DNA of 64,000 nucleotides from NCBI GenBank assembly GCA_030765045.1, contig CM060964.1, positions 137,378,948 through 137,442,947 on the forward strand, in the 5' to 3' direction. Each line of letters opens with the position of its first letter. The first letter of the stretch is position 1. Below the pieces are notes generated by a model. It made no database searches. It worked only from the letters and a program-made list of their open reading frames with translations, and was not told the origin of the DNA. The translations under genes were made by a program, and so were the position numbers. This document shows positions 1 through 11,100 of the stretch, piece after piece. This DNA comes from Tenodera sinensis. Its lineage: Eukaryota; Arthropoda; Insecta; Mantodea; Mantidae.

Positions 1-559
1 TTGAAGTGCATTATCATGAAAGTAAGTTCTCATTTGAAATAATTCACCTAGAGTTATTTCGTTTGTTTTAGTGATGAAACCACTTTTGAAATTCTGGCAA
101 ACAGAGCTCAGCTTGTGTAAAGACGTCCTGGTGAAATTCAGCTTGTGTTGTGCAGACAGTAAAACATTCCACCAAGGTTAAGATATGGCAAAGGCACTAG
201 ACGTCTATATGTTGTTCAAAGGACAATGCGGCAGGAAGTATTGAGAAGTAGGCTGCTGCCTCAAATAAAAGACTGGTTCTCCAATATTTATGCAAGATGA
301 GGCAAGATATCACGCTGCAAAGTCAGAGTAACATCTTTCCTGAGAGCACAGAGCATCCCTTTGTTGCCATGGCCAGGAATTTGCAAGACATGAACCCTAT
401 TGAAAATGCCTGGAGGCTAGTGAAGAAAGAAGTGGCGAAGGAAGTTATAACCACAAAAATTAGGCTTATTGAAAAGGTCATAGAGGTCTGGAGTCATCAT
501 CCACAAGTGCAAGAGACAATTCAGGCATGTATAAATAGCATGCCAAGGTGAATTAAAGC
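1..559 (+). pseudogene. Tc1-type transposase remnant, C-terminal two thirds
   Basis: Broken reading frames on the plus strand match the Tc1 transposase layout. A first catalytic block (FSDETTFEI) lies near 70-95, an RRRPGE-like block near 125-140, a stretch resembling LLPQIKDWF near 255-285, and the last block DMNPIENAW near 390-415. The last block contains the catalytic glutamate of the DD34E family. The final 84 codons are open (297-551). Stops and frameshifts interrupt the rest, so the copy is inactive. The window starts inside the element, so its 5' TIR is missing. Its 3' part continues beyond an inserted LINE and ends at 3084. Family assignment is from recognised motifs; the exact Tc1 lineage is unknown. 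Confidence 0.8.
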
Positions 560-591
560 ATTAATGACTGCCAAAGGTGTCTTGACAAAGT

Positions 592-2846
592 GTTGTTGTT
601 GTTGTTTTCTAGTGCCTTGCATCTGGCAATGAAGCCATTAGCATTCGTGCTTTCCAATACTTTTGAACTGTAGTTTCTTCTGATCTTAATGCTTCACAGG
701 TCTTCAAGTGATCTTCGCTCATTTCTGCTGGATCGTTACACAGGACATATATTGGTGAAGCTGAGATACCTATTCTGTAGAGATGACTTGCTAAGCAGTC
801 GTGATTTGTCAGTAGTCGGAAGGCTGCAACCGCTGTTTTCCATGGTCTCTGGGGGGATTATATCTGGGTTGGAAAGTAGTGTAATCCATTTTTTATCTTT
901 GGCATTTGTTTCTATTTCTTGTAGGTATGAATGAGAAAATTTTTTAATGATCATGCGTTTTATTGAGGAATATGAGAAATTGAATTTAGACTTTTGTTTT
1001 ATTGTTGTGCCTTTCTTTGCAAGTGAGTCTGCAGCTTCATTCCCCATGACTCCACAGTGTGCTGGAATCCATTGGAGATGAACAGTCTTATTAACTTTTT
1101 GGAGTTGTGTTCACATTTTGTAGCATTCTCTAATTTTTGTTGACTTCTTTGTAGCATTTGAACATATTCCCTGAATTGCAGCTTTAGAATCTGAAAGAAT
1201 TACTGCCTTGTTAAATTTATTTAAGGGAAGATTTAATAATTGTCAGAGAGCAATGTATATAGCCTCTATTTCTCCATCATAATTTGTTGTGTCTCTGCCA
1301 ACAGAATGATAAAAGGAAAAATGTGAACACGTAACTCCAGCTCCAGTAAGGTTTCCCGTGGAGGATCAGTATATATGTGCAGCCATTCTTCTGTGGGATA
1401 TCTAGTATTGATTGTTTCCACAGCTAGAAGTTTTTGTATTTCTTTTGGTGTGTCTGATTTACATATTTCCTCTATTAATTCCAAACTGAAGGTAGGTTGC
1501 AATAATTCCAATGGATTTTCTCTTATAAGTAGATTTTCTCTGGTGTTAGGAATGTTCAATTTGGATTTAATCTGTTACCTTTTCTAGGAAACTACTATGA
1601 GTTTTAAGGATTGAAGGGGGGAGGTTCTCTTCTGTCCATTTAGAGTTTGGCAGTTGTAACATTTTCTCGTGTTGGAGCAACGTTTGTTCTTCTATTTTTG
1701 TTGTTATTGATGGGGCCCTTGTTAAGGCAAGCATGGCATCAATAGGTGTGGATTTAACTGCTCCAGTGATTAGGCGAAGAGCCTGATTTTGTATTTGTTC
1801 AACTTTATTGATGTTAGCATTTGCTGCTGTTATTAAAGCTTCAGAACAGTACAAGAGGTTTGGTTTAACGTACATTTTGTATGTTGTGTTAAGGACTCTC
1901 CTTGAGCAGCCCCATTTAGCACCAGCTAACCTTTTCAGGATTTGCAGTTTCTTTTCAACCTTTTCTGAGATGTTTGTTATATGTTTTTTCCAACTTAGCT
2001 TTCTTTCGAAAGTGATGCCTAAGTATTTGGCATCATCAACTGCTTTGAGTGGTTTACCATTATAATTTATGTTAATATTAACTGGTTTGTATTTTAGTGT
2101 AAATAATTCATAATTTGTTTTTTCCACATTGATAGTCATGAGGTTTTTGGAGCTCCATTCATGTACTTTGTTTAGGGCTGTTTCTATTCTGTCTTTAATT
2201 AATTCAGGTTTTTTTGGAGAGCCTGGAGTCCAAATGACTACATCGTCAGCAAATAAAGCAATTTTGGTTTCTGAAGTTTTTATTATTGATGGAAGGTCAT
2301 TTATATATATGTTAAAGAGTGTTGTGCTCAGAACAGCACCTTGTGGAAGTCCTCGGCGTGTTTGTTTATTTTTGGAAATGTATGTATTATATTTTGTGGC
2401 ACAAAATCTTTGTGAAATAAACTGAGTTATCCATTTAAGCATATTACTTTTCACTCCTATTGATTGCAACTTCTCAATTAATTTGTTTCTCCAGACTGAG
2501 TCATATGCTGATTTAAAATCAATAACTCCGGAATGTTTATCTTTAGGACTCATAGTCATGTACGTGGCTTTCATGTAACTGTTTTCTTAACGGGCACCAG
2601 TTTTACAATGTGGCAGTTACATCACCCAACTTAAACCCCCATTTTGCAAGGGGGACCACACCTATTGTTGGTCAACGGGTCCATCGGACCTAGCCGGGAG
2701 GACTAAATAGGTGGTATTTAGATCCACCGACCTTCCCCTCATGTGCCTTTGAGGGACGCTGTTGTGCTGTGATAGGCCAGCACATATGTAAATGGCATTT
2801 CCTCCATTTTAGATGAAACAGTTATACCGCTGTGATTCGGTATATA
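592..2846 (-). mobile_element. RNase H-bearing LINE, internally deleted copy 1 (non-LTR retrotransposon)
   Basis: The copy is flanked by a perfect 14-bp target duplication, with a GTT-repeat tail (AAC on the element strand) at its 3' end. It carries reverse transcriptase (1567-2574; FADD at about 2245), part of RNase H and the C-terminal region. Compared with copy 2 at 34305-38462 it lacks the endonuclease domain and the first part of the RT: the frame jumps from the N-terminal SPKDKHSGV directly to IDFKSAYDSVW, an apparent loss of 1806 nt (602 codons, in frame). Further lesions are a small indel near 1575, a 4-nt loss near 1365 and an extra G in the run near 852. It is a dead copy. Autonomous relatives nick the target, prime on it and copy their RNA in place. 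Confidence 0.9.
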
Positions 2847-3084
2847 TGTCTTGACAAAGTACATATATAAAATTGTAAGTATCTGACAGTTCAGAAATAT
2901 ATCCAATTATCACCATAAGTACATATATTATACTTCAAATTATTCATCAATGTATCAGGAAATGTAACTTTTCAATGTAGGCTTGTAAAAATAAAAATAA
3001 AAACAAAATTGTTTGCATGTTTTTGCCTCCTAACCTCATATTATGTTAAAAAATAGGTGTGTCTAATAATATGGGCAGGCACTG
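2847..3084 (+). mobile_element. 3' end of the same Tc1 element, displaced by a LINE insertion
   Basis: The sequence resumes after the duplicated target tgtcttgacaaagt (578-591 and 2847-2860). It runs to a terminal motif reading gtctaataatatgggcaggc, followed by actg and a TA dinucleotide at 3085-3086. A GTGCCTGCCCAxATTATTAG-type inverted repeat and a TA target are typical of insect Tc1 ends. No coding content is seen in this part. Confidence 0.7.
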
Positions 3085-3086
3085 TA

Positions 3087-3565
3087 TATTACCACTCCTG
3101 AGCAGTATTTTCTATAATTTCTACAATAGTATTAGAATAATCAAGCAAGTACTGCTCTTGATTTCTTAAGAATAAATTACATAATGCACTGACCAAAACC
3201 TTGATCTATGGCAACGTGTTCTATATAGAATGAGAGAAATGCATACATCTTATGATAAAAATGGTGGAACTGATTTTCTCTAATTAAAAAGTATTTATAT
3301 TGTGGAGTTTCTTCTGAGCACTGAAATTTGCAATTTTGCAAATGGAAAAACATATGCTTATATTAATACTAATCTTTCATCTCTAACATGAAAGAAAAAC
3401 CAATCGAAAATAACAATGGCTAAGGCAATAGAAAGATTCAGAACCATGGAGGTATGTTGCAATAAAAGAAGTATAAAAAATTGTTAATTACTAATAACTA
3501 CTGTCATCTTGCAGAGGAGTAATTATTAAGTTTGGTATGAGTGAAATATTCTGAAAACATCTTAC
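3087..3565. other. AT-rich sequence, no gene seen
   Basis: This lies between the Tc1 end and the prolyl hydroxylase exon. No open frame, RNA gene or recognisable repeat was found. It is intron of the prolyl hydroxylase gene. I looked on the minus strand here, and from 1 to 3500, for the expected last exon (a block around NKWI..RGQEF) and did not find it. Confidence 0.5.
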
Positions 3566-3731
3566 CCCATTTTGAGCCTGTAAGTACAGGGCAAGCTGCA
3601 TGCCGAGTTAACATATCTCCTTCACCATTTGGATACAGATTGTACCAAAAAGCTGCAGAACCCTTTTTGGGCTTTAAAGAGACATTTATTGAAGGAAATA
3701 CTGTGGCACCACCCTGTGGAACATCACTCAT
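3566..3731 (-). CDS. Prolyl 4-hydroxylase alpha subunit, penultimate-type exon (catalytic core C-terminal part)
   Basis: This exon encodes MSDVPQGGATVFP, then KPKKGSAAFWYNL, then GDMLTRHAACPVLTGSKWG. It matches the C-terminal half of the 2-oxoglutarate/Fe(II) oxygenase domain of collagen prolyl 4-hydroxylase alpha subunits. The histidine of TRHAACPVL is the third iron ligand and the lysine of GSKW binds the 2-oxoglutarate carboxylate (family knowledge). The acceptor is tttttcag before ATG at 3731. The donor is G|gtaag after 3566, giving 166 nt and ending in phase 1. The enzyme 4-hydroxylates proline in procollagen in the endoplasmic reticulum. The residue after W should come from a last exon that is not visible in this window. 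Confidence 0.93.
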
Positions 3732-3837
3732 CTGAAAAAGTAGAACAGAAAATTAGGATATTATGCTCTTTTATTACTGTATGAGCAATGTTGTGCTCAT
3801 TGACATACACGATAAAAGTTTAGAACACATCTACCTG

Positions 3838-3900
3838 CACACATGTGTGTGTACACATGTATGTGTGTTTGTACACATGTGTGCATATGCATGCACTATA
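3838..3900. repeat. GT/ACATGT simple-sequence tract
   Basis: An imperfect alternation of acacatgtgtgtg and tacacatgtatg units, purine-pyrimidine alternating. It is intronic. Confidence 0.7.
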
Positions 3901-3928
3901 CACTAATGACCTTCCAAATTGCGTAACT

Positions 3929-4885
3929 TGTAAAACGAATCATGTATGCGGACGACACTTCTATCTTACTTAGTGGGCAAAATTTTAATGAACTACGACA
4001 TAATGCTAACGTAACTATAGATCACATCAAAAAATGGTTTAATTGTACTGGTCTGAAACTCAACCCTCATAAAACATTTATTATGCAACTTAATACTCAA
4101 AACAAAAGTTGCGATAATAGTCTCATTCATTCAGTTAGCCATGCTAATACATCTAAAGTTTTAGGTACTATTTTAAATAATCAATTAAACTGGGACGACC
4201 ACATTCAATATATATCTAAAAAACTAAACAGTAGTTATTAACATTGAAACAAGAAAAATAGTCTACTTCAGTTATTTTCATAGCATAATCGCATATGGGA
4301 TCATACTATGGGGAAATGCTTTGGGTTGGGAAACTATTCTTAGAAGCTCCCAAAAAAAAATCTGCATAATGACAAGAGCCAAACCTAAAGATTTGTGTAG
4401 AAATCTGTTTAAGAAACTAAAAATATTAACTCTCCCTTCACAATATCTCTCTGAACTGATTAAATATATAATCTGAAGCCACTCATGCACAGATTAACAT
4501 TATATGAAAAATGTCCATTACTTGCTGGGATAAAAGTCTATTATAAACTACCCAGCATTATTAGATCAATAAAAAACCGGTAATATTTTAACAAAACAAT
4601 AAAAAACTTACTAATTGACCAGGCCTATTACTCTATGGCTGAATATATAAATGATGATCTAGTAATATTGTGAATTTGAACCTTACATATTATATTTTGA
4701 GAATGTATTGTATATATGAAACTTTATACCTATGTTCTGAAGCTTAACGAACTTTGTACTTGAAATGTTATTATACTTGTACATATATTTAATTTTGATA
4801 AACTACTATCTGACGAGTCACCTGTTTATAGGGCATTTGCCTAATTTTCTTGTAAACGTATGTGACAATAAATCAAATCAAATAC
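3929..4885 (+). mobile_element. 5'-truncated Jockey/CR1-like LINE, RT palm to 3' end
   Basis: The copy begins near the RT active-site motif (MYADDTSILLSG at 3942) and continues through thumb-like sequence (KVLGTILNNQLNWDDHI). A degenerate C-terminal part follows, with blocks such as GIILWGN and KVYYKLPSIIRSI in shifting frames. It ends in a tail rich in aaatcaaatcaaata. Only 99 codons (3942-4241) are open. The 5' end inside the RT is the usual result of incomplete target-primed reverse transcription. It resembles the LINE part at 30390-31206. Confidence 0.75.
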
Positions 4886-6910
4886 AGATTAGTTAGCACT
4901 GCAAATCTGTTAATGATTCATTCTCCTTCCTACAACTGTTTCAGCACATGGAGAACAAACAGCATTGTTTAACTAGTGAAATTTTGAGATTTGAAAACTC
5001 AGTTTTTTCAAAAAGCGATAGAAGGTGTTTTGGATGTTTACCTTTTTACATGAGTGTGAAATTAGCATGTTGATTAGGAGGTTTTGTTGTTTATTTTCAA
5101 GGATAAATGATTTTTACTTGTTAGCTTCACAGAATTATTAAATGCTTACCAGGCATGTTAACCTGAGTTTATTTAATGTTTTAATGCTTCGTTTATTAAT
5201 TTAATTTTGTTCACTTTTATTCTGAGTGTTTGATACAGTATTTTACTGTAGGAGTTTTCACATCATGAAGGCACAACGGCTCTTATGGAGAATCAGCGCA
5301 ACGTTGCCATGTATGTTGTGCCACCGTGATTACCGCACTTGCTCACAACCAGGGTTATTATTAATTATTATTGTGAGCATTAGCAGGTATTATCAGTGTT
5401 ATTAGTATGAATAATATTGCTATTATTGTATTTGTTATTATTACTGTTACTAATAGTGTTAGTCTTAGTCAGGGACCGCCAACTGACATGCACAGTGTGC
5501 CTATACAGTTCGCACGGTGCTGGCGTGCCTGGTCGTTGCTGGCGAGTGCTAGGGAGATATGCCAGTGGCGTTGTGTAATCTGCACTTGCGTTACCATTAA
5601 ATAATTAAGGACAGGGTAGTAGTGAAGGAACAATTCAGAAACTGTATAATACGTGGTTTAATCTCTCTCTGGTACTTGTTATTAAATGATGATAAAACAA
5701 CCCAATACCAGTAAGATTATTATAGCCTTCAATCCTATACATACAAGCAAATGATCGCATATAAAACCAATATTTTTAACTATAAGAACGAAGCAGTACT
5801 TTGTGGAAATTAGCACAATTTTGATCCTTAAACAATTCAAAAACATAAAATAACAAAATAGTATTTACTGTACAGTGCTAATATTACACAGAATACTTTA
5901 TATTTAACGAATATATGCGTTTCAATTAAGAATTTTATACATTCAGTTTTTGGTAGACACTCTTGCCTTCTGACATCTTTTGGTTTTCATAATATTTGCC
6001 ACATCTGGAGACAATGAAACACAACTCTGGACCCTTAATGCACACTTCAAGTTATGATCACTGATGTTGGCTCTCTGAGGGTTTTTAATGCGTTTCATAG
6101 CTGAAAATAAGGATTCACATACATAGGTAGAACCAAACATTGCAATCATAGATGCCGCACGTCTGTGTAATCGAGGGAATCTTGATTTAGGAAATCTCCT
6201 GTAGAAATCTAGCAAACTTCCTCTGTTTCTGTAACTGTCAGCTAACTCAATGTCACATTTCAAGGTGACAAACTCCAGTTGAACATCTTTGGGAGTATCA
6301 CCAACATTCATGCTAAATGGTGTAGCGAATAAACCAAAATCCATTTTTAAGCCCATGAGATCGTGAAATCTTTCATCAAACACATGGGAAAGCATGTGCA
6401 GATTTTTAACACAACATCCCATTTCTAGGGAATCACAATCACGGATCACACTTTCCAACCTGGGAAAATGACAAGGATCACCATTTGACAGTTGACGTTC
6501 CCATACTGAGACCATATTTTAAAAACTTCAATGCTACAGAACATATCTGTGATTAGTTTGTTTTTCCCTATAAGTGAAACATTCAAAGTATTCAAATGTT
6601 CACTAATATCGGCCATAAATTCAAGATCACATTTCCACTTAACATTCGCGAACTCTTCAATAGGTTCTCCGCACATTTCCATGAACAAACATATCTCATC
6701 TAATAATTTATAGAATTTGCTTAGAACCTTGCCTCGACTGAGCCACCTAACTGCTGTATCATACGGTGTATCACCATACTCATGCTCCAAATCCTCTAAG
6801 AAGCTTTTAAATTATAAGTGTTGAGGCTTTCACGGCCGGCATTATCAACTATGTCAAGTAGATTTTCCAGGCTTGTGGGCCGTGGTCGAGTTGGATTACC
6901 TTCCTCCGAC

Positions 6911-6942
6911 GTTTCGCTGAAAACTGCGTCCAGCATCTTCAG
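6911..6942 (-). other. Hammerhead-ribozyme-core-like motif in Penelope terminal repeat (copy 1)
   Basis: On the minus strand the motif reads CTGAAGA, then a six-pair stem (GCTGGA with TTCAGC, one G-T pair), then GAAAC. That is the CUGAnGA - helix II - GAAA order of the hammerhead catalytic core. Helices I and III could not be drawn convincingly by eye. Confidence 0.45.
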
Positions 6943-7087
6943 GGTCAACCTCTGTTATTAGCGGCTGCACATAAACTAAAGTTCACTGCAAACTTTCATA
7001 TTCATCTTTGTTTGTTATTAGTGTCCTTGGTAACATAAATTTTCACGATCGCTCGTTCTCGTGAATACTAACATGAGATTATCGATC

Positions 7088-7571
7088 TCAAAATGCCGGC
7101 AAACGGGACGTCTCTGATCCTGGTATAAAGGAGAAACCTTTACGTGTCTCGGGTTTTCTTCTCCCTCTTATTAGAGCCGGGAGCCAAGTTTTGCTTATCT
7201 GCTGTCTCTCTTCTTTTCGATTGTAGGAGTTTTTATGCATAAAAATCTCTATCGCTTCCCGAGTCAAGCGAGCCTGGTAGTGGCTTGTCCTTGAGAGTAC
7301 CTCCGTGTCTTTGTAATTCACGTCGTGGCCGAACAACAGAGAGTGTTCTGCCACCGCTGACTTGTCCGTCTGCCCCAACCGGCTGTCTTTCATGTTCTTT
7401 TAGTCGAGTGCTGATACTCCGCATGGTGGTGCCTATATATACTTGTCCACAGCTACATGGTATTTTGTAAACACCGGCTGTGCAGTGTGGATGTCTTTTA
7501 TCCTTAATGGAGTTAAATAAATCTTTGACTTTCTTTGTTGGCCTATAAATAGTCCTAATAACAAATAACAA
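7088..7571 (-). pseudogene. GIY-YIG endonuclease domain of a Penelope-like element
   Basis: The N-terminal frame (7233-7571) contains KVKDLFNSIKDKRHP and then the nuclease signature GVYKIPCSCGQVYIGTT followed by STRLKEH. The CxC ahead of the YIG is characteristic of Penelope-type GIY-YIG domains. A frame change near 7390 leads into a second frame (7088-7393) with HSLLFGHDVNYKDTEVL and TREAIEIFMHKNSYNRKE, the usual continuation of the domain. The catalytic tyrosines, arginine and YIG are present, but the frame is broken and the RT is missing. The domain would nick target DNA for retrotransposition. Confidence 0.88.
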
Positions 7572-7640
7572 ACAAGGATGAATATGAAAGTTTGCAGTGA
7601 ACTTTAGTTTATGTGCAGCCGCTAATAACAGAGGTTGACC

Positions 7641-7672
7641 CTGAAGATACTAGACGCAGTTTTCAGCGAAAC
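7641..7672 (+). other. Hammerhead-core-like motif, copy 2 (decayed stem)
   Basis: CTGAAGA and GAAAC are kept, but the stem is weakened: tactaga faces ttcagc, and the paired G bases have changed to A. It lies in the plus-oriented terminal repeat of the same Penelope-like insertion. Confidence 0.4.
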
Positions 7673-9769
7673 GTCGGAGGAAGGTAATCCAACTCGACCA
7701 CGGCCCACAAGCCCGGAAAATCTACTTAACATAGCTTTTAAATTGTCTGTGTTTTAGACCGTGGAGCCTCAGTTTGTTTACAATCTTCACAACCAGACTA
7801 ATTACATTGTTTACATTCAGTGTTTTGGCACATAAGTTTTCCTGATGAATTATACAATGAACTGCTGTTATTTCTTTTGCTAGTTTATTTTTCAGGAGGG
7901 TCACAAATCCGTTGTGTGAACCAACCATAGCTGGGACACCATCGGTGGCTACCGATATGAGTGTATCCCATGGAATCCCTGCATTCTCCACAACTTCTAC
8001 TACACAATTCAGAATGTCTGATCCTGTTGTTGTGCCTTTTATTGGCACCAGATCTAGCATTTCTTCCACAACTTCCAAATTTTCATTTACTCCATGAATA
8101 AAAATACATAATTGAGCCATACTTGAGAAGTCAGTGTTCTAATCAATAGCAATAGATAATGCACCAAATTGTCTTGCTCTTTCAATAAGTTGTGCGCAAA
8201 TGTTGTCCACCAGATCTTGAATTCTGCGTGAAATAGTACGAGGTGACAGACTGACACTCTCGAACTGGTGAACACTGACAGGGGTGAATTTACTTGCAGC
8301 TATAAGCATACATCGTTTAATAAGTGGACCATCAGAAAAACTACTACAGGATGTCGCAATTCCTAGTGCTATTTCGTAACTCACATAAACTCAGGTTTCT
8401 GCCATTCCACCATCCTGTTCCTCTTCCTGGGATGTGATCTTTTGTCTGAGCTTTGAATCTCTGCAGTGTGTTTTTCTTTTTCTAGGGCCGAATAATCATT
8501 AGCATGCTATCTATTAAAATGTTGCTGAAGATTAAATTGTTTTAGCACTTGCAATTTTTTCTGGCAAATTAAACAAATAGCATCACTGCTACATTCCATG
8601 AAGAAGTACTCAGCTTCCCATTCAGGATTGAAATAATGTGTGGGCGTGGGTGCCTTTCGGTGAGTGCCTTTCCATATCAAACTAACACTGAAGTACGGAC
8701 CACCACTGCTAAGGAAGACACCGCTACCACTGTGAAGCACGAACTGAGGTAGCACGGTGCTTGTAGCCCAGCACATGCACCGTGGCAAGCGAGTTGGCTG
8801 TGGCTGGTCTTAGTTTTAGCATTATATTAGTATTATTATTGTTGTTAGTATTAGCATCATTATTAGTATTAGTGTTATTATTAGTTATATTGTTATTACT
8901 ATTATTATTGTTGTTATCAAACACTAAGAATTGTTTTTCACTCACCACTTTTAATAATTTCGCCCTTTTTTATGTGATCCATTGCGCACTGATCACTTAA
9001 CTGCAATGCACACGATTACCAGAGAACTTGTAAAACTCGCACACGCCTCAGATTCACAAAACCTATAGAAAACCTCCACTGAAGTATAATCCCTTATCAG
9101 CCCTTCAACTGTCACACCACACCTGGTTTTCATCATCTCCAAGACACGAAGACCGGGTTGGCAGTATACGTTGCGTGCTACAAACATTTGCCTTTAAATG
9201 GTGATTCATGAATGCCTTGGTACTGGAGACGTTCTATATGTATATAAACAATAAATTCATTATTTCCTTGATAACTTTGTCGCTGGAAGATTTTACATGG
9301 ATTTATAGAACGAGATTTAGCCAGCGATGACATTTTCCACTGTGTAAACGAAGAATCCTAGCACTTTGTTTTAAACTTTATTTTATTAAAAAAATATGTT
9401 TGGGTATATTGATATAATCTAAATACTAACGTGGCCTATGAAAGCAAGCAAATAATACAGATTTTTTTCATTGCAATTATTTCGGGTTAAAATCATGTTT
9501 AGACGTTCGGAACGAGAAAGATGTTAAAAAACTCTGCTTTCAACAAAAATTTTAGATTTTATTATTTTAAAAGTGTACAGTTATATAAAAGGTTTATCCT
9601 GCATACCATAGTATTCTTTGACACATTACACACCTAAATGCATGTTCATACTTTATCTTAGTCGCATTTGACAACACGCACATTTGGCAACGGCGCACTT
9701 GATTTTTGCATAAGAAAAGCATGGTGCATAAGAGCCCATTGTGCCTTCATAATGGGAAAAATCCTATAG

Positions 9770-10000
9770 CCTTAGTATAAGAGCAATATTTGCACTTTCT
9801 GGTTGCACAATTCCTGGTTATTTATTATATTGTTAATATAATATATTAATTTCATATTTACTTTATTTATATATCAAGCATATTAACTAAAATATAAATA
9901 AATCTTGGTTTTATATTCATAACAATAAGAATTATAAGGTTTAAGCCAGGCACGGGCAAAATCGGCTCAAAAGGGCCACTCCACTGAAACGCATTCTTGG
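9770..10000. other. AT-rich intronic sequence, nothing recognised
   Basis: No open frame or repeat was seen between the hAT end and the next BED-finger remnant. Confidence 0.4.
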
Positions 10001-10039
10001 CTCACTCAACCCGCCATCCTTCCCCTTCACTGCTGTTCA

Positions 10040-10266
10040 GCTTTACCTTTGCTTCTGACACACCTAATTCACTGGCAAGTACAGCTTTGTCAGGATGTCT
10101 GTTTCATGAAGAGTGGCAGAGAATATTTTGTAAGTTACAACAACAGGAAAGTTTGCTGTTTAATATGCAGATTTCAATTCGTAAATATAAAGCATTACAA
10201 ATCAAATGCCATTATGATCAGAAGCATAAAACAAACTTCGGTGTCCTTACAGGTATTTATTTATAA
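10040..10266 (+). pseudogene. BED zinc finger remnant of a GTF2IRD2-like hAT transposase
   Basis: Two overlapping frames together spell the finger. One gives YNNRKVCCLICR, the other MQISIRKYKALQ, then CHYDQKHKTNFGVLTG. The C-x2-C and H-x4-H spacing and the flanking words match the N-terminal BED finger of this hAT group. A frameshift near 10165 separates the halves. No transposase core follows directly; the nearest plus-strand hAT C-terminus is at 16725-17220, and a link between the two is unproven. Confidence 0.6.
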
Positions 10267-10269
10267 TTT

Positions 10270-11100
10270 CAAAAGTTACTTTCTGAATAATTGTACCTGT
10301 AAACATATAAAAGGGATTCCACTACTTTTTAGGGGTTTAGTTTTGTATTAGATTATTTAATATATGCTATTGTATTTTGTGTTTAAAAGTTTGAACACAA
10401 TATTGAGTTAAAAACCAAACAATTTATTATGTTGAGGAAATAATTTTAAAATATTTTAAGGCTAAATAGCAATGGAACTTTATTGCTTTATTTATTGTGA
10501 AAGAGAACACTTAGTATGTTAATCAAGGCAGTGTAAGAATATTACGTGCATAAGATAAAGGAGGTCATAAACTTGAAGATTATGTAATTTGCCTAACTAC
10601 AGTAGGTGGCTGTAATAATTATTGTATGCAAAATATGTTTAATACAAACAAAATAGTTAATAACAGCACAGAAATTATTACTACCACATAGGCGCAAAGA
10701 AACCAGCACTGCACTTGTATCAAAACAACCTTTATCACTGGCAACAGAATGTGGGGCGAGTAAGGCAAGTTCAGTCACTACCTCTCCTCTCATGCCCATT
10801 AACTGTCTCTCCTAGAAACCCTTATCAAATTCATTGGCATTTTCTGGAATTTAAAAAAAATTTAGCAAGATTTTGAACTTCCCTTTTTTTTTTGCTTAAC
10901 CTATTGATTTTGGTAACCGTTTGAGATTCAAACAGGACTTGCTGCATGGATTCACCTCAACAGGCAAAGCAGAATTTGCATTTTGAACTTCTGCACATTT
11001 GTGCCTTATGAGCTTCCTTTGATTGCTTGGAATAAGTTATGATTCCCTGTGTAAATAGATATTTGACTTCAGTGTTTTTCGCTGCACTTTTCTTCAAACC
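10270..11100. other. Intronic sequence without recognised features
   Basis: AT-rich, no credible open frame on either strand and no obvious repeat. It is intron of the prolyl hydroxylase gene. Confidence 0.5.

Larger units (their letters stand above)
6814..7732 (-). mobile_element. Truncated Penelope-like retroelement inserted in the hAT, with 12-bp target duplication
   Basis: The target duplication agcttttaaatt occurs at 6802-6813 and 7733-7744. Between lie a minus-strand GIY-YIG coding part (7088-7571) and inverted copies of the same flank repeat: 6815-7016 in minus orientation and about 7560-7732 in plus orientation. Penelope-like elements commonly carry such terminal pseudo-LTRs and inverted end copies. 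No reverse transcriptase domain remains. The same flank repeat occurs again at 55180-55400. Confidence 0.85.
5943..8788 (-). pseudogene. hAT transposase pseudogene with BED finger, split by an insertion
   Basis: Reading on the minus strand, a BED-type zinc finger lies near 8520-8640 (AICLICQKK then LQQHFNR). Next comes LSIAID, a TAG stop, then NTD around 8135-8145, covering the first catalytic aspartate block. The segment 7722-8120 contains VATDGVPAMVGS and VHCIIHQENLCAK. After the inserted element the frame resumes as DTAVRWLSRGKVL (near 6740). A C-terminal hAT dimerisation region ends the gene (MFGSTYVCESLFSAMK near 6100). The domain order matches the GTF2IRD2/ZBED-related hAT transposases. 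There are at least one stop, one frameshift near 6500 and the insertion, so it is non-functional. Confidence 0.85.
5246..9769 (-). mobile_element. hAT transposon (GTF2IRD2-like transposase lineage), interrupted by a Penelope-like element
   Basis: Inverted repeats of about 42 bp bound the region: 5246-5287 and 9727-9769 share ctrtagga, then atgaaggcacaa, then ggctcttatg. They enclose transposase remnants (5943-8788, minus) and a 919-bp Penelope-like insertion. Subterminal zones (5340-5480 and 8815-8930) are rich in TTA/TTG trinucleotides. The inverted repeats do not begin with the usual CAG/TAG hAT terminus, and I could not find an 8-bp target duplication. The exact ends are therefore uncertain, and the repeats could belong to an older element around the hAT. 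Confidence 0.55.

Noticed and set aside
1..3500. Last exon of the prolyl hydroxylase gene
   Set aside because: I looked for an NKWI..RGQEF-like block on the minus strand and found none; the exon is probably beyond the left edge.
6911..6942. A complete hammerhead ribozyme
   Set aside because: Only the core and helix II are clear. Helices I and III could not be paired contiguously, so it is reported as core-like only.
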